A stretch of 64,000 bases of DNA from Dyadobacter luticola (GTDB taxonomy: Bacteria; Bacteroidota; Bacteroidia; Cytophagales; Spirosomataceae): contig NZ_VCEJ01000002.1 in the NCBI RefSeq assembly GCF_005860805.1, positions 2,464,375 through 2,528,374 of the forward strand. Direction: 5' to 3'. The notes beneath the pieces are model-generated. The model made no database searches. It saw nothing but the letters and a program-made list of their open reading frames with translations, and was not told the DNA's origin. A program made the translations under genes and the position numbers. Positions 15,771 through 25,400 of this stretch are shown here, one piece after another. Numbering within the stretch: the stretch's first letter is position 1; each line of letters opens with the position of its first letter.

Positions 15771-15877
15771 CTTGTCAGGCTGAGCGGAGTCGAAGCCCTG
15801 TCACTGGCTCGGCAGAAAGCAAGGAGAGCGTTGTGCCAAGCCAGTAGCTGGGCTTCGACTCCGCTCAGCCTGACAAG
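15771..15877. repeat. 28-bp perfect inverted repeat with 51-base loop
   Basis: The arms run from 15771 to 15798 and from 15850 to 15877 and are exact reverse complements, with the core GGCTGAGCGGAGTCGAAGCC. Inside the loop, ACTGGCT (15803-15809) and AGCCAGT (15839-15845) pair as well, so the whole 107 bases can fold into one long hairpin. The core looks like an interspersed extragenic palindrome or a small non-autonomous mobile element rather than a terminator, since no T-run follows. It lies in the 230-bp gap upstream of the M19 gene and downstream of the Tat-exported gene. Confidence 0.8.
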
Positions 15878-15953
15878 GTTAGTGCAACGCGCATTGCCAC
15901 ATTTCGTTGGCTGTTCAGCTAAATGCGACAAGGTTTTAATAACTTCTTCCCCC

Positions 15954-17258
15954 TTACTCCGCAAACCCCCGCATGTAAGGCACATTTGGCGGCCTTTCGC
16001 CTTTGCTGAACTGGGCGCCCCTGCTCGTCTTGTATTTCATGTTCATAAAAGGCGTCTCTATCCTCCGCCCTATCGCGGAGTATTTTCCGTTTTCCCAGTT
16101 GGATTCCATGTTATAGGACGTGATGCCAGTCGATAAAAGCAGCCGCTCGGCGTTGAAGGGTTCTTTGCCGGTGACCATCATTTCGGTGATCCAGTGGGGT
16201 TGTGAATTGGAGGCGTGGTATTGGGAGAACGGGCCGGGCCAGTCTAGCATGGAGACGACGGTCGCTTCTTTCTGGCCGGAGATTTCGGCGGCGTAAGTCC
16301 AGCCTACATCCCGGGCGTTGTATATCGCGGCTTTTGTGCCGTCGTTATATTCCACAATACAGACGTTCGGCTTTTCGATTTCCTGAAAATGTCCGGGTTT
16401 GAGGTCGAATTTTTTCCTGACTGATTCCAGCAGATTTCCGGCCCACGGATTTTTTTCAGTCCACTTCCAGGTTTCAGGGCCGCGGATACATTGTACGGAT
16501 TTCACACCTGACTCGCCACCTTTTCGTCGCTCCACAAATGCCTGCAAAACATCCACGCAGTGAAAAAGCGCACCTTCATCAACCGCGCCGCCGAGCATTA
16601 CCGATGTTTTGATCGGTGTATCGGTATCCAGTTCAATCTCAGGTTTCCGGAAATAAACCGGTATTGAAGAGCCACCGGTGAGCGGGAAGTTCAGCTCCCG
16701 TGATTTGTCGAACATCCACTTCGCCTCGTCCCAGCTGATCGACAGGTGTTTATCATTAAAAATCGGCACCGAGCGCTTACTTTGTTCGAAAACCCGGATC
16801 ACCTGCTGGTAGATCCACCACCTCGGCAGCATCCACTGACCTTTAATGTTGGTGGGATAGTCGCCATGCTCGCCGACGATCACCACGCCATCTACTGCCA
16901 GCTCTTTGCCACCCAGCGAAACCGCCTCGCCGACGGTTTTGAAAACCGGAATGTTCTTCTCTTTACAAACTTTCTGACCCAAAGTGCTGGTCTCGAACTG
17001 GTGCATATACACCGAGACCACTTCCACACGCGACGGCTTGTGCGCGCCTTCCCACCAATATCCGTCCATGAGTTTGGCGATGATCCAGTCGGCGTGCGAG
17101 CGGGTGGCGCCCCAGTAGGTGACGAGGCAGGCGATGCGCGGTTTGGCAGGCGGATTTTGTGAAGTAGCATTGGCAGAAAAGCCAGTGAGGGTAGCTAAAC
17201 CGGCCAGACCGGTCAACCCGAGCATTTCGCGCCGGGTGATTTGTGGGTTAATGTCCAT
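15954..17258 (-). CDS. Tat-exported conserved protein of unknown function
   Basis: A 434-residue protein with a Tat-like leader (TRREMLGLTGLAGLATLTGF, cleavage near ANA). The mature part starts PRIACLVTYWGATRSHADWI and alternates hydrophobic strands and helices as in a Rossmann-like fold (VDGVVIVGEHGDYPTNI, VPIFNDKHLSISW). A second domain has ALFHCVDVLQAFVERRKGGE and conserved-looking tryptophans (GPETWKWTEKNPWAG). It resembles large uncharacterised oxidoreductase-like proteins of Bacteroidota and Planctomycetes, but I recognise no catalytic motif. It is divergent from the M2 peptidase gene, with 108 bp between them. Confidence 0.72.
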   Translation of the reverse strand: MDINPQITRREMLGLTGLAGLATLTGFSANATSQNPPAKPRIACLVTYWGATRSHADWIIAKLMDGYWWEGAHKPSRVEVVSVYMHQFETSTLGQKVCKEKNIPVFKTVGEAVSLGGKELAVDGVVIVGEHGDYPTNIKGQWMLPRWWIYQQVIRVFEQSKRSVPIFNDKHLSISWDEAKWMFDKSRELNFPLTGGSSIPVYFRKPEIELDTDTPIKTSVMLGGAVDEGALFHCVDVLQAFVERRKGGESGVKSVQCIRGPETWKWTEKNPWAGNLLESVRKKFDLKPGHFQEIEKPNVCIVEYNDGTKAAIYNARDVGWTYAAEISGQKEATVVSMLDWPGPFSQYHASNSQPHWITEMMVTGKEPFNAERLLLSTGITSYNMESNWENGKYSAIGRRIETPFMNMKYKTSRGAQFSKGERPPNVPYMRGFAE

Positions 17259-17366
17259 AAGGATGGTGTTTAGGAATATTTACCAATGTATAAATTTTAT
17301 TTTTTACACATTCAGATATCCTGACACAAAGAGTAAATTGGTGAACCTTAACTAAATCTTCTGCCT

Positions 17367-19187
17367 ATGAAACTGATCTACGCTTTTTCACTGATCGCCT
17401 TGCTGGCTGGCTGTGGTAAGTCCAATGAAAAATCCACCGGCGACGAGTCACTGCAATCCCAGGCCCAGGCTTATCTGGATAGTTACAACCAGGAATATCA
17501 AAAATTAAGTACTGCCTCCAACGAAGGCCAGTGGCGGCTGAACACGCACATTGTCAAAGGTGATTCTACGGACTCCAAAGCGGCAGCGGCTTATGATGAG
17601 GCAGTTGCCAAATTTACCGGCAGCACGGCCAACATCGACAGCGCAAAAAAATACCTCGCCCTGAAAGAAAAGCTGAGCCAGATCCAGGTAAAACAATTTG
17701 AATACATTCTGTTCGTCGCTGGGAATAATCCTGCCACTGCCGGCAAACTGGTGAAGGAAAGGATCGACGCGTCCAATGCCCAGCTCGAAAGACTTTACGG
17801 ATTTACCTACACATTAAATGGCAAAAAGGTATCCACGAATGATCTGGACGCAATCTTAAAAAGTTCTTCCCCGCTAAGCGAACATTCGGCCGCCTGGGCA
17901 GCCAGCAAGGAAGTGGGCAAAACTTTGAAAGACGGTTTGGTACAACTTCAAAACCTGCGAAACGGCTGCGTAACCCCGCTGGGCTACTCCGATTTCTTCG
18001 CCTACCAGGTCAGCGAGTACGGCATGAATTCAAAGGAAATGCTGGATCTGACGCAGGGTTTTATCAAAGATGTTTGGCCGCTATACCGCGAGCTGCATAC
18101 ATGGGCAAGATATGAGCTCGCAAAAAAATACCAAAAACCGGTTCCGCAATACCTGCCCGCCGACTGGCTTCCCAATCGCTGGGGCCAGGATTGGAGCGCG
18201 ATGGTGAATGTGGAAGGTTTGAACATTGATCCGGTTTTGAAGAAAAATGGTCCGGAGTGGATTATGAAAAAGGGGGAGGAATTCTGGGTCAGTCTGGGTT
18301 TTTCAAAGCTTCCACAAACATTCTGGGAAAAGTCGTCACTGTATCCTCTGCCTGCCAATGCTGTATTTTCCAAAAACAACCACGCGTCGGCCTGGCATAT
18401 CGACTCTGACAAAGACGTCCGCTCTCTCATGAGCGTGGAGCCGAATACGGAATGGTGGACGACGGTTTTGCATGAGCTGGGCCACATTTATTATTATATG
18501 GAGTATTCCAATCCGCAGGTCCCGATTGTCCTGCGCGGGGGTGCCAACCGCGGCTTTCACGAAGCATTTGGCAGTATGATCGGGCTGGCCTCGCTGCAAA
18601 AACCGTTGCTGGAAAACCAGGGACTGATCGCAAAAGGTGTGGCGACAAATGACACATTAAAACTTCTGGGCGAGGCACTTAGCTATGTGGTGAACATTCC
18701 GTGGGGCAGCGGGGTGATGACGAATTTTGAGTACGAACTCTACGCAAATCATTTACCTAAGGAACAATACAATGCGAAATGGTGGGACCTTGTGAAAAAA
18801 TACCAGGGCATTGTGCCACCGCAGGAGCGGAAAGATGCGGACGGCTACTGCGACGCAGCAACCAAAACGCACATCAATGATGACCCGGCGCAGTATTACG
18901 ACTATTCGATCAGCAACATCCTGCTTTTCCAGGTCCACGACCACATTGCCAAAAACATCCTGAAACAAGATCCGCACGCCACCAACTACTGGGGCAGCAA
19001 GCCCGCCGGCGATTTCCTGCGCAAACTCATGCGTCCCGGCGCGACGGTCGAGTGGCGGGAACATTTGAAATCGGCGGTCGGCAGTGAGATGAGCGCCAAA
19101 CCGATGGTCGATTACTTCTCCCCGCTGATGGCCTATTTGAAAAAACAAAATGCGGGAAGAAGCTATACCTTGCCTGAAAAGTTGTGA
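17367..19187 (+). CDS. M2-family (angiotensin-converting-enzyme-like) zinc dipeptidyl carboxypeptidase lipoprotein
   Basis: A 606-residue peptidase of the ACE family, which removes C-terminal dipeptides. The signal peptide ends in lipobox LAGC (MKLIYAFSLIALLAGCGKS), so it is a lipoprotein. The zinc site is HELGHIYYYMEY (H369, E370, H373), with the third ligand E399 in RGFHEAFGSMIGLAS. Other family segments include KDVRSLMSVEPNTEWWTTVL and the C-terminal WLxP-like region around KPMVDYFSPLMAYL. The length is normal for a single-domain bacterial M2 enzyme. It is convergent with the histidine kinase, 14 bp away. Confidence 0.92.
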   Translation: MKLIYAFSLIALLAGCGKSNEKSTGDESLQSQAQAYLDSYNQEYQKLSTASNEGQWRLNTHIVKGDSTDSKAAAAYDEAVAKFTGSTANIDSAKKYLALKEKLSQIQVKQFEYILFVAGNNPATAGKLVKERIDASNAQLERLYGFTYTLNGKKVSTNDLDAILKSSSPLSEHSAAWAASKEVGKTLKDGLVQLQNLRNGCVTPLGYSDFFAYQVSEYGMNSKEMLDLTQGFIKDVWPLYRELHTWARYELAKKYQKPVPQYLPADWLPNRWGQDWSAMVNVEGLNIDPVLKKNGPEWIMKKGEEFWVSLGFSKLPQTFWEKSSLYPLPANAVFSKNNHASAWHIDSDKDVRSLMSVEPNTEWWTTVLHELGHIYYYMEYSNPQVPIVLRGGANRGFHEAFGSMIGLASLQKPLLENQGLIAKGVATNDTLKLLGEALSYVVNIPWGSGVMTNFEYELYANHLPKEQYNAKWWDLVKKYQGIVPPQERKDADGYCDAATKTHINDDPAQYYDYSISNILLFQVHDHIAKNILKQDPHATNYWGSKPAGDFLRKLMRPGATVEWREHLKSAVGSEMSAKPMVDYFSPLMAYLKKQNAGRSYTLPEKL

Positions 19188-19201
19188 TAACCGAAAGCTG
19201 A

Positions 19202-21712
19202 CTAAACAGGCAGATATACCCGGAATGTTGCGCCCATGCCCGGCTCGCTGTTGGCAGTGATTGCGCCGCCGTGATTTTGCACGACTCTTTCGCTAATCGC
19301 CAGCCCGATACCCGTACCGGCAAATTCGGTGCGGCCGTGGAGACGCTGGAAAAGCTGGAAAATGCGGTCCAGGTATTTCTCGTCAAAACCCACCCCATTA
19401 TCGGTCACGGAAATGCAGTGATACATCATCGCCGACCGCGCTGGCCTGACGTGGGCAGGAAGTTCGCTCACATTCAGCGTATTATTTTTAATTTGGATTA
19501 CAGGGGTTGCAGCATTCCCAGAGCCGTCCACCCGGCTGAATTTAAGTGCATTGGAAAGTAAATTCTGGAAAAGCTGGGTAAGCTGCGAAGCGTCACCGAT
19601 TACACTCGGCAACGCGCCTATCTCGATCTTCGCATTGGTCTCCTGGATCGTCAGTTCCAGTGTGGTCAAGGCCAGGCTGACCACGTCTTGCAGCGGTATG
19701 GTATCGTGGATTTCGTGGTGGGTTGAAATCCGGGAAAAATTCAGCAAATCTTCGATCAATGCCGACATGCGACTGGCGGCGGCCTGCATCCGCTCGACGT
19801 AGGCATAACCATCGCCGATCGAGCCGCCGTAGCGCGCCAGCAGCAAGCTGCTGAACTGCTGGATTTTCCGGAGCGGCTCCTGCAAATCGTGGGACGCGAC
19901 GTAGGCGAAAGTTTCGAGGTTACTGTTGGACCGGAGCAGGCTGTTGTTCACCTCCTCCATTCTTTCGTTTATCGCCATGTACTCGTCATTTCCCGCTTCG
20001 AGCTCTTCATTTTTCGCGGCAAGTTCCTCATTGATAGAGGCCAGCTCTTCGTTGGCGGCTTCCAGCTCCTGGGTACGCTGGTGCACGAGCTGCTCCAAAT
20101 CCCATTGAATTTTCCGCTCCTGGGTCAGGTCGCGCATACTGCCTACCAGCTTGTCCGGATTGCCTTCCTTGTCGAAATACATTTTTGCCTGCGCCCGCAC
20201 AATGCGCTGTCGACCAGTTTGTTGGGTGACGACGGTGTACTCTTCGTCCAGAAACCCGATTTCCGGGTCGGAAGCCTTTTGAACCGCCATTTTTAATCTC
20301 TCCCGATCATCTTCGTGGATCGGATTGTACAAATGTTCCCAGTCAATGAAATCTTCTTCAAACTCGAATAACTGCCTCAAACGCTCTGTGTAAACCGTGA
20401 TACCGGTTTTCATATTGAGCTCCCAGATGCCCATATCCGCGATTTCGATGGCGCCCCGGAGCGTCGATTCCTTTTCTTCGAGTGCCCGCTGAGACAAAAT
20501 CTGGGAAGTTACATCGATAGCAATGTCCAGGATCCCGTAAATTTCACCGGAAGTATTGCGGAGCGGCGTATATGAAATATTGTAATAGTTACTGTTCAAA
20601 ACACCATCCTGGACAATTTTGACCAGAGAAGCGGGCGAAACGAAGGGGACGCCTGTCGTAAATACATCGTCCAGGATCTTTAAAAATGGCTGGCCTTCGC
20701 TCAGCAGTTCAGGCATTGCTTCCCGGAGCGGCAGTCCTTCCACGCCCGGTCCCTTGCCGACGATCTTTATAAATGTCTCGTTTGCACTTTCAATCACCAG
20801 GTCACGACCGATGAAAAGGCCGATCCCCGCCGGTGCCGCAGCAATCACACCACGCAGCTTTTCTTCGGTTTGTTCCAATTTTTTCCGGGCGATCACCTGC
20901 TCGGAAATGTCCGTCGCAGCCTGGATCACGCCCGTAATTTTGCCGCCTTCCCAGAGGGGCCTGTATGAAAGATTGTAGAAATAATCGCTGAATTTGTCGC
21001 CCCGGCTGTGGGTGACCATGATTTCCTTGCCCACATATTCGATCCCCTCAAAATACGCCCTCCGTACCTGCTGCCAGGCAAATTCCCCTTCCAGCTCGGG
21101 CATGAAAGACAAAAACGGCTGACCAATCACGTCCGCCCCGCGCCCGATCAGCTCCATCATCGGTGGGTTGATCTGGTCAACAATAAAATCGTCACCGCGC
21201 ACGACCAGTACTGCGCCGGGAAGCTGGTCTACAATGCCACGAAACCGGGCTTCACTTTCAGCCAATGTCTGGCTTTTCTCAACTACCTGCTGCTGCGCCA
21301 GCACAGACTCCGAAACATCCTGCGCAACCCCGCCGAAGCGATAAACCTCTCCCGACTCGTTGAAATAAGCCCTCCCATGAAACCTGACCCAGCGCAAAAT
21401 ACCGTCGTCGACGCCGGAAACCCGCAAAGTTTCATCATACAAACCATTTGAGCCAGGCGTGCAGGCCGCTTCCACCGCTGCGCTGGCGCGGGTTATGTCA
21501 TCAGGGTGAATGTGGGTAATTACTTCGCTATACGACAGCCTGTTGTCTGTCGACAAACCAAACAACTCGCGGCACCTGTCGTCCCAAAAAACTTCATTAG
21601 TAGCTCTATCAAGTTCCCAAACGCCGAGGCCCGCGGCTTGCAGGGCGAAATCAATGTCGAGTCGTTGGTGCAGGGTGCGTGCAAAATGTCTGGGTTGCTG
21701 ATCGTGGTTCAT
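19202..21712 (-). CDS. Soluble multi-PAS sensor histidine kinase
   Basis: An 836-residue cytoplasmic histidine kinase without a membrane segment. Four PAS/PAC units follow one another (about residues 22-150, 155-280, 283-408 and 412-530), with PAC-like ends such as GVAQDVSES and GSMRDLTQE. A heptad coiled coil rich in Glu/Asn (EELASINEELAAKNEELE) links them to the dimerisation domain, whose H-box is ASHDLQEPLRKI with H608. The ATPase domain has DNGVGFDEKYLDRIF and GTGIGLAI and ends normally. No receiver domain is fused and no response regulator is adjacent, so the partner is encoded elsewhere. The PAS ligand (redox, light or small molecule) cannot be read from the sequence. Confidence 0.93.
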   Translation of the reverse strand: MNHDQQPRHFARTLHQRLDIDFALQAAGLGVWELDRATNEVFWDDRCRELFGLSTDNRLSYSEVITHIHPDDITRASAAVEAACTPGSNGLYDETLRVSGVDDGILRWVRFHGRAYFNESGEVYRFGGVAQDVSESVLAQQQVVEKSQTLAESEARFRGIVDQLPGAVLVVRGDDFIVDQINPPMMELIGRGADVIGQPFLSFMPELEGEFAWQQVRRAYFEGIEYVGKEIMVTHSRGDKFSDYFYNLSYRPLWEGGKITGVIQAATDISEQVIARKKLEQTEEKLRGVIAAAPAGIGLFIGRDLVIESANETFIKIVGKGPGVEGLPLREAMPELLSEGQPFLKILDDVFTTGVPFVSPASLVKIVQDGVLNSNYYNISYTPLRNTSGEIYGILDIAIDVTSQILSQRALEEKESTLRGAIEIADMGIWELNMKTGITVYTERLRQLFEFEEDFIDWEHLYNPIHEDDRERLKMAVQKASDPEIGFLDEEYTVVTQQTGRQRIVRAQAKMYFDKEGNPDKLVGSMRDLTQERKIQWDLEQLVHQRTQELEAANEELASINEELAAKNEELEAGNDEYMAINERMEEVNNSLLRSNSNLETFAYVASHDLQEPLRKIQQFSSLLLARYGGSIGDGYAYVERMQAAASRMSALIEDLLNFSRISTHHEIHDTIPLQDVVSLALTTLELTIQETNAKIEIGALPSVIGDASQLTQLFQNLLSNALKFSRVDGSGNAATPVIQIKNNTLNVSELPAHVRPARSAMMYHCISVTDNGVGFDEKYLDRIFQLFQRLHGRTEFAGTGIGLAISERVVQNHGGAITANSEPGMGATFRVYLPV

Positions 21713-21845
21713 GGGCTAAGTAGTCTTCCGGCAAGTTATTATTTTTTTAAAAATATCAACGGCGTCGGCGACATTCAGTAAATCCCACGCCAATTATCGT
21801 TTTTACACCAAAGTATTTTTCCCAAATCAAATAATTACATTCAAG

Positions 21846-22415
21846 ATGAGAAAGTTGGTTTTGTTTTCGCACATTTCGCTGGATGGTTTTGCAGGAGATA
21901 AAAATGGCGGGCTCGCATTTTTATCGTACGATCATGAACTCCAACAATTTGCTGATGAACTGATTCAGACAGTGGGCACGCCGGTTTATGGGAAAAACAC
22001 CTACAACTTGATGGCGGGCTACTGGCCTACCATGTTCGACAACCCGAATGCTTCCGAGCGTGAACTGGCACATGCAAAGTGGGTGCAGGAAGTCCCCAAA
22101 ATCGTTTTTTCGACCACATTGCCCAGCGCAGACTGGGAAAACACAACGCTGATCCGGGACAACGTAACAGAAGAAATCAACAAACTCAAACAGCAGCCCG
22201 GCAAAGACCTGGTCATTTTCGGCAGCCCAGGCCTGGCCAAAAGCCTGATGAACCTGGGCCTGATCGATGAATACCAACTGACACTGCACCCGATCATTCT
22301 CGGGGAAGGAAACAGTTTGTTCGACGGCAATGTGCAATTAAGCAAGTTGAAATTGCTGGGCTCAAAAACGCTGGGCTCCGGCGTGGTAACATTGCACTAC
22401 AGCGCGCGGGAGTGA
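21846..22415 (+). CDS. DHFR/RibD-C-like reductase family protein
   Basis: A 189-residue protein of the dihydrofolate-reductase-like superfamily related to the RibD C-terminal domain. It begins with RKLVLFSHISLDGFAGDKNG and has the NADPH-binding patterns TPVYGKNTYNLM, DLVIFGSPGLAKSLMN and LIDEYQLTLHPIILGEG. These stand-alone proteins are widespread in Bacteroidota and are presumed NAD(P)H-dependent reductases; their substrates are mostly unknown. They are not the housekeeping FolA. It is divergent from the PAS kinase (133-bp gap) and convergent with the hybrid regulator (23-bp gap). Confidence 0.9.
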   Translation: MRKLVLFSHISLDGFAGDKNGGLAFLSYDHELQQFADELIQTVGTPVYGKNTYNLMAGYWPTMFDNPNASERELAHAKWVQEVPKIVFSTTLPSADWENTTLIRDNVTEEINKLKQQPGKDLVIFGSPGLAKSLMNLGLIDEYQLTLHPIILGEGNSLFDGNVQLSKLKLLGSKTLGSGVVTLHYSARE

Positions 22416-22438
22416 GGTTTTTATAATGTAATGCCCTG

Positions 22439-25400
22439 TTAAAAGAAGTGCGGGGGCGGCGCATTTTTACTTCTGAGCTTATGCACATAGTTCGAGGGAC
22501 TTTCGCCGAACTGCTTTTGAAAGTCGCGTGAAAAATTGGTCGGTACGCTATATCCGACCATATCGGCTACTTCGTTGATCTTGTACCGGTTTTCGGCCAG
22601 CAGCTCGGCGGCGCGTTTCAGGCGCGACAGGTTGATCAGCTCATTCGGGGTCATGTCCGAGATACCCTTGATCTTGCGGTACAAAGTGGGCCGGCTCATG
22701 TTCATCATCGACGAAAGCAGGTCCACATCCAGGTTACTGTCCGAAATGCGGCGGGAAATGATGTTGTTCAGCTTTTCGAGGAAATTTTTATCCGCTGTCG
22801 AAAATGCAATTCCTTTAATGTGCGTCAGGGGCGAGCGGGCGAAATATTCCTTGATAATGTTCCGGTTGTTGATCAGGTTGCTGATCTGCGCGGCTAGGTG
22901 ATCCAGTGAAAACGGTTTTTCAATGTAGGCATCCGCGCCCACTTCCAGGCCTTCGATTTTGGAATTGATCGAATTTTTGGCAGTCAATAAAATGATCGGA
23001 ATGTGGCTGAACTGCACGTCGTGCTTCATTTTCCGGCAAAGCTCGATCCCGTCCATCACCGGCATCATAATGTCGCTGATCACCAGCTGCACATTGTCCC
23101 GCTGCATGACTTCAATCGCCTGCTGCCCGTCCACAGCCCGCATGACGTGGTAAGTGGCACTCAGCTCGCGGCTCAGATAATTCAAAATTTCCACATTATC
23201 CTCCACGACCAGGATGACGGGTTTGGCCGGGTCCGCAGCCTGATTGGCCTCGTCATCGTCCAATAAATCTACCGGCTCCGCAACGGTTTCCCCCTTCAAA
23301 TCCATCTCATAATCCTGGTGGATCGGCAGCGAAAGCAGGAAGGTATTCTGCTGGTTGTCCTGGCGTTTCAGTTCCAGTTTCCCTTTGTGCAGCTCCGCCA
23401 GCGACCGTGCCAGCGGCAGCCCGATGCCCGTCCCCTGCTGTTTCTGGCTTGATTCGCTCCGGAAAAATGGCTCAAAAATCTTCTCCCGGTTTTCGTTTTC
23501 AATCACAAAACCATCATTGCTGAACTCAATGTGAAACAGCAGGTCGTCACTGTTAAATGGCAAAAGCTTCACGCGCACCTGGTGATCCGCGTATTTCACG
23601 GCATTATTGATGAGGTTACTGATGATTTTTTTGCATGCCTCAATGTCGACGTAAGCCTGCAGACTGATCCTGGGAAGTTCTATGTGGTAAGCAATATTCT
23701 TCTGCTCAGCGGCCGGCCTGAACGTAGAGAAAACATCGCTCAGCAGCTCGTTAATGTCTGTTTTCGTAAAATTGAGGCTGAAATTGTTGGCCTCAGCTTT
23801 CCGGAAATCGAGCAGCTGGTTGGTCAGGTCAATGAGCCGGTTTGCATTTTTATCGATCATAGTCAGGTTTTCAAATGTTTCCGCATCGGCATGTCTGCCG
23901 GATAACAATTTATCGAGCGGCATTTTGATCAGCGTCAGCGAGGTCCGGATCTCGTGGGCGACGTTTGTAAAAAAATCGATCTTGGCATTGTAAATCTCGC
24001 GCTCCTTCCCGATCTCAATCGCCTCAATCTCACGCTTATTCTTCTCTGCCACAGCCAAATGATAGTAACGAAAAACGACGATCACAATACCACCGAAAAT
24101 GAGACTGTACAGCAGGTAAGCCCAGCCGGTAGCCCACCAGGGCGGCAGAATGTCAATGTTCAGCCGTGTTTCCCGGTTGTTCCAAACCTGGTCGTTGTTA
24201 GAACCCCTAATCCTCAACACATATCGCCCCGGCGGTAGTTTTGAAAAAGTGATTTTTCTGTTGTCCTTTAAAGTAATCCATTGCGTGTCAAGACCTTGCA
24301 GCTGGTATTTGTAGCTGTTCATCTCCGGCATCACATAGCTTAGCGCCGCTACGTCAAAGCTGAGACTGGACCGGTCGTAAGGCAGCTTGATATAGTTGGT
24401 ATAAACCGGGGAAGATGTGAGCGGCAATTTTTGATCGCCGATACGCAGCTCCTCATTATTCGCCTGGATACCTGTAATATAAACCGGCGGCACGTAAGCG
24501 TTTTTGACAAATAAGCTCGGTTTGAAGCTGATCAGACCGGCTACCGTCCCGAAAAACAGCGTCCCGTCGTCATCTTTAAAGGAAGAGTTGTAATTAAACT
24601 GCACGCCCGGCAAACCATTGGATTCATTATAATTCGTGAATCTGCCGGTCTTCGCATTCAACATGGCCAGCCCGCGCGAAGTGGAGATCCAGAAATTTCC
24701 AAGATCATCTTCCAGCACCCTGAAAACCTGGTTATCCGGCAGTCCGTTTTCAATGCGGTAGTTCTTAAATTTCTGATGGACCGGATCGTAGCGCGACAAA
24801 CCCAGCTCGGTACAAAACCAGAGATTGCCATCTTTGCTCTGGTACACGCTGTTGATGTAGTTGTCCAGCAGGCCGTCGGTCTTGCCGGCTACGTATTTGA
24901 TCCTCCCTTTTTTATTGGTTTTTGGATTAAAATAAAAAATCCCGCCGCCGTAACTCACCACCCAGAGCGTCCCCCGCTCATCTTCCAGAATGCCCTGGAC
25001 TTGCGAATCCACAAATTCCATCCGCGTAAAATCGTCCGTTTTCCGGTTATATTTAAACAACCCCGACCAAGTCCCGACGAGTATTTCCGAAGCTTTGGTT
25101 TTGTATAAGGTTACCACAAAATTACTGCCGAAAGTATGGGGCATACTGGTGGTATAATGCCGCACGATCTTGCTGGTTTTCAGGTCCATCACGTCCAGCC
25201 CGTGCTCATAGGTCCCGATCCAGAGCTTATCGCCGTCGGCTACGAGGCCATGGAGATTGTGGTAAGCAATGCTGCCCGGTTTTCCGTCCGGCAAAAACGA
25301 TTTGAATGTGCCGGTTTGGAGGTCCAGCTGGTTCAGGCCGGCGTCTTCGGTGCCAACCCAAAGTTTGCCGTACTGGTCTTTGGTGATTTCATGCACGAGG

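Noticed and set aside
15767..15985. Short open frames on both strands across the long palindrome
   Set aside because: They arise from the inverted repeat itself, have no ribosome site and no protein-like features.
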